Below, in pieces: positions 58,275 through 64,000 of a DNA stretch of 64,000 bases (its first letter is position 1; each line of letters opens with the position of its first letter). The notes beneath the pieces were generated by a model. That model was given only the letters and a program-made list of their open reading frames with translations, was not told the origin of the DNA and did not search any database. The position numbers and the translations under genes are program-made. The DNA comes from Virgibacillus necropolis (GTDB taxonomy: Bacteria > Bacillota > Bacilli > Bacillales > Amphibacillaceae). Where the stretch lies: contig NZ_CP022437.1 in assembly GCF_002224365.1 (NCBI RefSeq), positions 2,418,001 to 2,482,000 of the forward strand, written 5' to 3'.

Positions 58275-58535
58275 CTATCGCGGTTCTACTATTAGCTTAA
58301 TCGCTGTTCGTTCTTCATTATCAATCATGATATCTGTGAATGCTGGAACACATATTAAATCCACTCCACTGGGTGCGACAAAACCTCGGGCGATTGCTAC
58401 AGCTTTTACGGCCTGGTTTATCGCACCAGCACCGATAGCCTGCATCTCTGCTGTGCCACGTTCTCGTAATACGTTTGCAAGTGCGCCTGCTACTGAATTT
58501 GGGCTTGATTTTGCTGAAACTTTTAATACATCCAT
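58275..58535 (-). CDS. spoVS: Stage V sporulation protein S
   Basis: An 86-residue Alba-fold protein, nearly invariant across Bacilli: MDVLKVSAKSSPNSVAGALA, GAINQAVKAVAIARGFVAPS. Affects septation and coat assembly in B. subtilis. GGGAGGT precedes ATG 58535. Stands between ymdB and miaB as in B. subtilis, with its own terminator. Confidence 0.98.
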   Translation of the reverse strand: MDVLKVSAKSSPNSVAGALANVLRERGTAEMQAIGAGAINQAVKAVAIARGFVAPSGVDLICVPAFTDIMIDNEERTAIKLIVEPR

Positions 58536-58640
58536 TACTAGTACCTCCCTTATATGCTAATGTAGTTCTATTACTACTATATTCACGGAGATGATAGCTT
58601 ATTACCCTATTATGCATTAAAGATTCTTACAATGAACTAG

Positions 58641-59438
58641 TCAACCAAAAAATGGATGATCATCATTAATTAGTATACGCTCTACACGTGATGCTTGTCC
58701 GCTCTTTTCATCTATTGTGACTAAAAATCCATTTAGTTGTGTTCTTCCCTTTTTATCGGTTTCGAAACGTACAGGTAGGTTTGTTAAAAAACGATTTATG
58801 ACGGCATCCTTTTCTACCCCTAAGATTCCATCGTACGGTCCAGTCATTCCAACATCGGTTATATAACCAGTTCCTTGCGGCAAAATTCTTTCGTCGGCCG
58901 TTTGTGTATGTGTGTGAGTACCAACAACAACACTTACCCGTCCATCAACATACCAACCCATTGCTTGTTTCTCACTTGTTGCTTCTGCATGGAAATCAAG
59001 GAATATGACAGATGTGCGTTTTTTTGCCTCTTCAATTAATTCATCCACTTTACGGAATGGATCATCAAGCGGTGGAAGAAATGTGCGGCCTTGTATATTG
59101 ATAACAGCTATTTCTTTACCATTTATATTTATAAAAACAATTCCATTACCAGGTGTGCCCTCAGGAAAATTCGCCGGACGAATCATATATTTTGCATCAT
59201 TGATGAATTCAAAAATTTCTTTCTTATCCCACGTATGGTTACCCATTGTTACAACTTGTGCTCCAAGTTCCAAAAACTCTTTATAAATTTTTTCAGTAAT
59301 TCCTTTACCTGCCGCGGCATTTTCACCATTTATAATCGTCATATTAGGACGGTACTTTTCCTTTAGTTTTGGTAAATATTGTTTTACCATATCTCGTCCT
59401 GGAGAGCCTACCACGTCACCGATAAATAATATTTTCAT
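58641..59438 (-). CDS. ymdB: YmdB phosphodiesterase
   Basis: A 265-residue calcineurin-like metallophosphatase: MKILFIGDVVGSPGRDMVKQ, NGENAAAGKGITEKI, TMGNHTWDKKEIFEF, FLDFHAEATSEKQAMGWYVD, VVGTHTHTQTADERILPQGT. B. subtilis YmdB acts on cyclic nucleotides and influences biofilm and motility gene choice. Start ATG 59438 after GAGAGGATGG matches the usual length; a longer frame from 59480 includes the ribosome site. Confidence 0.96.
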   Translation of the reverse strand: MKILFIGDVVGSPGRDMVKQYLPKLKEKYRPNMTIINGENAAAGKGITEKIYKEFLELGAQVVTMGNHTWDKKEIFEFINDAKYMIRPANFPEGTPGNGIVFININGKEIAVINIQGRTFLPPLDDPFRKVDELIEEAKKRTSVIFLDFHAEATSEKQAMGWYVDGRVSVVVGTHTHTQTADERILPQGTGYITDVGMTGPYDGILGVEKDAVINRFLTNLPVRFETDKKGRTQLNGFLVTIDEKSGQASRVERILINDDHPFFG

Positions 59439-59547
59439 ATATGTACCCATCCTCTCTTTTTTTGAAAAACTATTTGCCAAATAATAATAGCTAAAAGTTC
59501 AACATATTATTTTAGAATAGTGTTTCATAACACTTATTTACTGCCAA

Positions 59548-59582
59548 AAAAATAAAAGCGGATTGATGTCCGCTTTTATTTC
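59548..59582 (-). terminator. Terminator overlapping rny stop
   Basis: AAAAGCGGA / TCCGCTTTT stem followed by seven T on the minus strand, partly inside the last rny codons. Confidence 0.85.
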
Positions 59583-61138
59583 GCATACTCTACTGTTCTT
59601 GTTTCTCTGATAACAGTCACTTTAATATGACCAGGATAATCAAGTTCATTTTCAATTCGTTTTCGTATATCTCTAGCAACCCGAACGGAATCAAGGTCAT
59701 TTATTTCATCTGGTTTAACGATAATTCGAATTTCCCGACCAGCTTGAATTGCGAATGATTTTTCAACACCTGTAAATGACTCAGAAATTTCTTCAAGTTT
59801 TTCTAATCGTTTGATATAATTTTCTAGTGTTTCACTTCTTGCACCAGGACGTGCAGCTGATAGCGCATCTGCTGCTGCAACTAAAACAGAAATAATTGAA
59901 GTAGCTTCTTCGTCACCGTGATGGGAAGCTATTGCATTAATAACCACTTCATGCTCTTTGTATTTTATACCAAGTTCTTTTCCAATTTCCACGTGGCTTC
60001 CTTCAACTTCATGATCAATCGCTTTACCAATATCATGAAGGAGTCCTGCTCTACGTGCTAACCTTTCATCTTCGCCTAACTCTGCAGCTAGCAATCCGGA
60101 TAGATAAGCAACTTCCGTAGAATGCTTCAATACATTTTGTCCATAGCTAGTACGATACTTCAAACGTCCGAGTATTTTGACAAGATCTGGATGTAGACCA
60201 TGTACTCCGATTTCGAACGTTGTCTCTTCCCCAATTTCTCGTATATATTCATCAACTTCACGACGAGCCTTATCAACCATTTCTTCGATTCGAGCTGGAT
60301 GAATACGACCATCTTGTACAAGTTTTTCTAATGCCATACGAGCAGTTTCTCTTCTAATTGGATCAAAACCTGATAAAATTACTGCCTCTGGTGTATCATC
60401 AATGATTAAATCAATACCAGTTAAGGTTTCTAATGTACGTATGTTACGACCCTCACGTCCAATTATCCGCCCTTTCATTTCATCATTTGGAAGGTTAACC
60501 ACAGATACAGTAGTTTCTGCTACATGATCTGCTGCACAACGCTGTAACGCCAAAGAAAGAATGCTTTTTGCTTTTTTATCTGCCTCTTCTTTTGCACGAT
60601 TTTCAGCTTCTTTTATCATTAGTGCTGATTCGTGTGTTACCTCTTGTTCGATGCGTTCTAAGATAATCTGTTTAGCTTGGTCAGTTGTATATCCTGAAAT
60701 GCGTTCAAGCTCCGTTTGCTGCATTTGTATCATAGCTTCCACTTTGCTTTCCATTTCTTCAATTTGTTGTTGTTTTTCTGTTAGTGAGTTTTCTTTCTTC
60801 TCTAACATGAGCTCACGCTTATCAAGCGTTTCACTTTTTCTGTCCAGATTTTCTTCTTTTTGCATTAGACGAGTTTCTTGTTTTTGTGATTCATTTCGTC
60901 GTTCACGCAAATCTTGTTCTGTTTGCTGACGAAGTTTGTGATTTTCATCCTTCGCCTCAAGAAGTGCTTCTTTTTTCGAAGCATCTGCATTTCGATGTGC
61001 TTCATCGACTATTTGCTTTGCTAATTTTTCTGCACTTGAAATTTTAGCTTCAGCTATAGATTTACGAATCAGATAACCAACAACAATACCGACGATTAGG
61101 GCAAGCAAAGCGGAGATGATTATTGTAATAATGTCCAC
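59576..61138 (-). CDS. rny: Ribonuclease Y
   Basis: A 520-residue membrane-anchored endoribonuclease that starts bulk mRNA decay. One N-terminal helix ([20 protein letters not shown]), a long coiled coil (residues about 30-200), KH domain [20 protein letters not shown] and HD domain [20 protein letters not shown]. Start GTG 61138 after GGGAGGTG gives exactly the B. subtilis length; a longer frame from 61195 includes that site. Works with RicA encoded nearby. Confidence 0.97.
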   Translation of the reverse strand: MDIITIIISALLALIVGIVVGYLIRKSIAEAKISSAEKLAKQIVDEAHRNADASKKEALLEAKDENHKLRQQTEQDLRERRNESQKQETRLMQKEENLDRKSETLDKRELMLEKKENSLTEKQQQIEEMESKVEAMIQMQQTELERISGYTTDQAKQIILERIEQEVTHESALMIKEAENRAKEEADKKAKSILSLALQRCAADHVAETTVSVVNLPNDEMKGRIIGREGRNIRTLETLTGIDLIIDDTPEAVILSGFDPIRRETARMALEKLVQDGRIHPARIEEMVDKARREVDEYIREIGEETTFEIGVHGLHPDLVKILGRLKYRTSYGQNVLKHSTEVAYLSGLLAAELGEDERLARRAGLLHDIGKAIDHEVEGSHVEIGKELGIKYKEHEVVINAIASHHGDEEATSIISVLVAAADALSAARPGARSETLENYIKRLEKLEEISESFTGVEKSFAIQAGREIRIIVKPDEINDLDSVRVARDIRKRIENELDYPGHIKVTVIRETRTVEYAK

Positions 61139-61352
61139 GGTTTCACCTCCCATTGCTATAAAGTTGTACAATTCATTATTGTCGGCATGTACCAAATTTT
61201 AACTAAAAATATCAATATTTGTATAATGCAATTAAAATAATTATACATTCTAATTTTAATTGTCAACATTACCATTGTCAAGGAATCGTAAGAATTAAAA
61301 AATATAGTTTTATCCAGAGGAAGTATAACCGCTCAAAAGGCTATTAGTGCGT

Positions 61353-61495
61353 GTTCAAAAAGTCGGCAAATTAGAAACAAGAAGTTCGAGGCGGCGTAGT
61401 TTTGAGGATCGGAATGTAGGCTATTCCTACATGAGAACCGGAAAAACAAGCCAACGAAGAAATTCGCCGTTTATCATTTGGTGACTTTTTTGAAC
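61353..61495. mobile_element. MITE-like element, 143 bp
   Basis: Ends GTTCAAAAAGTC and GACTTTTTTGAAC are inverted repeats; CTATTAG flanks it on both sides (61341-61347, 61499-61505), possibly a target duplication. No coding capacity. A shortened copy sits at the yneI breakpoint (5387-5423). Confidence 0.65.
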
Positions 61496-61584
61496 ATCCT
61501 ATTAGGATAAAAGAAAAAGTAAATTCTCATTCCGATGAATATAGAATAAGAATTTACTAGATATATTACATATTTAAGCGTTTG

Positions 61585-62619
61585 TTACACATCCAGAGTT
61601 TCTTGCCCTGCTTCAATAGACTCTTCTGGTTTAGCATCTAAGTTATAGTGACTACGAATCTTTTCTTTTATTTCTAGCAAAACATTTTCATTTTCTTTTA
61701 AGAATTGTTTTGCATTTTCTCTACCCTGACCAAGGCGCTCCCCATTATAGGAATACCACGAACCACTTTTTTCAACGATGTCTAGCTCTGATCCGACATC
61801 AATAAGTTCTCCTTCTCTTGAAATTCCGAAGCCATACATGATATCCACTTCAGCAACTTTAAATGGAGGTGCTACTTTATTTTTTACAACTTTGATTTTT
61901 GCTTTATTTCCAAGTATATCGTTCCCTTGTTTTAATGTTTCTGCACGACGTACCTCTAAGCGGACAGACGCATAAAATTTAAGTGCACGACCTCCAGGCG
62001 TTGTTTCCGGATTACCAAACATAACACCGATTTTTTCTCTAACTTGGTTAATAAAAATGGCAGTAGTTTTTGATTTATTAATGGCGCCTGAAAGCTTTCT
62101 CAACGCTTGGGACATAAGTCGAGCTTGTAGTCCCATATGTGAGTCTCCCATTTCTCCTTCTATTTCCGCTTTAGGAACAAGAGCAGCAACTGAGTCAACT
62201 ACAACAATATCTATTGCACCACTTCGCACAAGAGCTTCTGCTATTTCTAGTGCTTGCTCGCCAGTATCTGGTTGGGACAAAAGTAATTCGTCAATATTAA
62301 CTCCTAATGCTCTCGCATAAGTTGGATCGAGTGCATGTTCGGCATCAATAAACGCGGCTTGTCCACCTTTATTTTGCGCCTCTGCAATCGCATGTAAGGC
62401 TACAGTTGTTTTACCAGAAGACTCTGGACCATAAATTTCAACAACACGCCCACGTGGATATCCACCTATTCCTAATGCAACGTCTAATGCCAAAGAACCA
62501 CTTGGAATTGTTGCAATTCTTTGTTCAGCTGTTTCACCTAACTTCATAATAGAACCTTTACCAAATTGCTTCTCTATATTTCTTAACGCCATATCTAATG
62601 CTTGTTTTTTATCGCTCAA
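61585..62619 (-). CDS. recA: Recombinase RecA
   Basis: A 344-residue RecA. P-loop GPESSGKT, loop 1/2 segments [20 protein letters not shown] and [20 protein letters not shown], and the C-terminal acidic tail are intact. It polymerises on ssDNA, drives homologous recombination and triggers LexA self-cleavage. AAAGGAGG precedes ATG 62619. A LexA-box-like site lies upstream. Confidence 0.99.
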   Translation of the reverse strand: MSDKKQALDMALRNIEKQFGKGSIMKLGETAEQRIATIPSGSLALDVALGIGGYPRGRVVEIYGPESSGKTTVALHAIAEAQNKGGQAAFIDAEHALDPTYARALGVNIDELLLSQPDTGEQALEIAEALVRSGAIDIVVVDSVAALVPKAEIEGEMGDSHMGLQARLMSQALRKLSGAINKSKTTAIFINQVREKIGVMFGNPETTPGGRALKFYASVRLEVRRAETLKQGNDILGNKAKIKVVKNKVAPPFKVAEVDIMYGFGISREGELIDVGSELDIVEKSGSWYSYNGERLGQGRENAKQFLKENENVLLEIKEKIRSHYNLDAKPEESIEAGQETLDV

Positions 62620-62649
62620 CGAGACAACCTCCTTTAACTAACTATATCT

Positions 62650-62701
62650 ATCATACATGGTTTTATTTTATTTGCCAAGACTAAAATCGAATAAATGTTC
62701 T
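62650..62701 (-). promoter_or_regulatory. recA promoter and LexA-like box
   Basis: Minus-strand TTGGCA (62678-62673), 17 bases, TATGAT (62655-62650). CGAATAAATGTTCT (62688-62701), two mismatches from the SOS consensus in its half sites, lies about 10 bases upstream of the -35. Confidence 0.65.
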
Positions 62702-62735
62702 CATTTTATTGTTGTTTTTTTCTAGATAATTAATA

Positions 62736-62760
62736 TTTAGCTATATAACGAATAGCTAAA
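62736..62760 (-). terminator. Hairpin after cinA
   Basis: TTTAGCTAT / ATAGCTAAA stem between cinA and recA; no clear T tract, so possibly a weak terminator only. Confidence 0.4.
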
Positions 62761-62795
62761 ATACATTTTCTCACAAAAAATCAATAACTAAAATG

Positions 62796-64000
62796 CTATT
62801 TTAAGAAATTAAATAAAAGTTCATAGCCTTTCCAGACAGCTTTTTTTCTAATGGATTGACGGTCACCACGAAAAACAAATTTCTCTATTTGTTTTTTACC
62901 CATGTCATCAACCATTCCAATATACACAGTTCCTACTGGATGATTGTCTACGCAACTTGGACCAGCAACACCAGTAAAACTAATTCCTATAGATGAACCT
63001 AGAACAGTGCGTATATTAGTTGCTAAAGAATCCGCGCATTCCTCACTAATCACACCAATATCTTTCGTAATATGTGTTGGGACGTGCAAGAGTTTTTCTT
63101 TAACTTTCGTATCATAACAAACGATCCCTCCAGGACAAACAGATGATGCACCCTCTACAGCTATCAATCTATCAGTGAACATTCCGCCAGTTAAACTTTC
63201 TGCAGCGGCTACTGTTTTATTTTTTCCCTTTAATAATTGAAAAACGCGTTGTTCAATCGTTTCATTATTAATCCCATATAAATAGGAGCCGACCCTACCT
63301 TCAATTCTCTGCTGTGTATCCGTTATTAATTGTTGCGCCTGATCTTTTGTATTAGCTTTTGCTGTCAAACGAATAGCAACACCCTCTAATTGAGCAAGAG
63401 GGGCAATCGTCGGGTTAGTCTGTGCGGCTATGATATCTTTTAGTTCATACTCTAATTGCGCTTCACCTATACCAATAAACTGAAGCATTCTAGACTCTAT
63501 AATTGTGTTTTCTTCGGACAAGTTTTGGATATAAGGTAAAACTTCATCCGAAAAAAGTTGCTTCATTTCTTTTGGTACACCAGGAAGAAAAACCCACACT
63601 TTATCATCTCGATTAATAATCATACCTGGTGCCATTCCAACTTTATTTTCAAGTACAGTTGCATCTTCAAATACGCGAGCCTGTTTTTTATTGTTTGGTG
63701 TCATGATCCGTTTTTGCTTTTCAAAATATGCAGAGATCTTATCCATGGAAAGCTTATGTTCATTCATTGTTAAACCAGATAAAAGTTGAAATGCTTCCCT
63801 CGTTAAATCATCATCTGTTGGTCCTAAACCACCAGTAACCACGATGACATCCGAACGATTAGCTGCCTGCTCAAACTGGTCATGCACTCTTTGTAGGTTA
63901 TCACCTACAACACTATGGAAAAGCACGTTCACCCCATGTAACGCAAGTTTCTCTGAAATCCATTGTGCATTCGTATTTGCAATTTGACCAAGTAGTAGTT
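62796..64000 (-). CDS. cinA: Competence/damage-inducible protein CinA (5' end outside window)
   Basis: Two domains: N-terminal molybdopterin-binding fold (LLLGQIANTNAQWISEKLAL at the window edge, VVTGGLGPTDDDLTREAF) and C-terminal CinA domain (AAAESLTGGMFTDRL, SIGISFTGVAGP), which in many bacteria is an NMN deamidase. Reading the minus strand into the edge shows that only the first dozen or so codons are missing. The cinA-recA order is the usual one in Bacilli. The GTG at 63932 is internal, not the start. Confidence 0.95.
   Translation of the reverse strand, partial: LLLGQIANTNAQWISEKLALHGVNVLFHSVVGDNLQRVHDQFEQAANRSDVIVVTGGLGPTDDDLTREAFQLLSGLTMNEHKLSMDKISAYFEKQKRIMTPNNKKQARVFEDATVLENKVGMAPGMIINRDDKVWVFLPGVPKEMKQLFSDEVLPYIQNLSEENTIIESRMLQFIGIGEAQLEYELKDIIAAQTNPTIAPLAQLEGVAIRLTAKANTKDQAQQLITDTQQRIEGRVGSYLYGINNETIEQRVFQLLKGKNKTVAAAESLTGGMFTDRLIAVEGASSVCPGGIVCYDTKVKEKLLHVPTHITKDIGVISEECADSLATNIRTVLGSSIGISFTGVAGPSCVDNHPVGTVYIGMVDDMGKKQIEKFVFRGDRQSIRKKAVWKGYELLFNFLK

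Noticed and set aside
62057-62320. Plus-strand frames inside recA, mutS, tkt and other housekeeping genes
   Set aside because: They are antisense to long conserved genes and show no ribosome sites or recognisable domains.

Overview
The window is low-GC Firmicute DNA. Gene content (SirA, SpoVK, SpoVS, CotE, a SpoIIP-like protein, GlnR/GlnA, Hfq, RNase Y) and gene order resemble an endospore-forming Bacillaceae genome. I would guess an Oceanobacillus/Virgibacillus-like genus, but that is inference. No rRNA, tRNA or CRISPR array was recognised.

Layout. (1) 1-11.9 kb is a conserved chromosomal block, mostly on the minus strand: aconitase (3' end cut by the window), a PAS histidine kinase, a DUF2621 gene, ccdC, a broken yneI with an orphan mnhB, ccdA, yneF, sirA, tkt, ynzC, and the SOS module yneB / a 31-codon membrane peptide / lexA. 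(2) 12.2-43.4 kb is an accessory island between lexA and glnA, genes that I expect to be near neighbours in relatives. It is bounded by a perfect 30-bp direct repeat derived from the 3' end of glnA, with a tyrosine-integrase remnant beside the glnA copy. (3) 43.4-64 kb is a conserved minus-strand block: glnA-glnR-ynbB-hflX, spoVK, hfq-miaA-mutL-mutS, cotE, ricA-miaB, spoVS, ymdB, rny, recA, cinA (5' end cut by the window).

Inside the island. 12.5-15 kb holds a SurA-N lipoprotein among IS200/605-like, IS3-like and group II intron debris. 15-22.4 kb is a run of small, mostly single-gene units on the minus strand (VOC, DinB, GNAT, zinc-ribbon membrane protein, HExxH protein, DinB, SpoIIP-like, a secreted protein, DCC protein, unknown), separated by related imperfect palindromes ending in GCGCCCGATTG. 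23.2-23.6 kb looks like an undescribed type I toxin-antitoxin locus: a 28-aa holin-like peptide, mRNA ends that can pair, and a promoter plus terminator for an antisense RNA. 23.6-31 kb carries a serine recombinase with a possible res site and a metal/thiol module (copC-copD, bdbC-bdbD, a CmtR-like repressor and a P-type ATPase whose N-terminus has five CCSS motifs). 31.2-33.1 kb is a graveyard of fused or truncated genes (cysteine desulfurase, lacZ, galK). 33.2-41.4 kb is a mannoside-use operon (M6P isomerase, ROK kinase, two GH38-type enzymes) with a divergent GntR regulator. 41.4-43.3 kb is transposon debris.

Regulation readable in the DNA: LexA boxes around lexA and before recA, two GlnR sites before glnR, an ArsR-type operator before the cadmium-type operon, and a cre-like site before the mannoside operon. 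Two genes in the island have a good ribosome binding site placed before an in-frame ATT rather than ATG.
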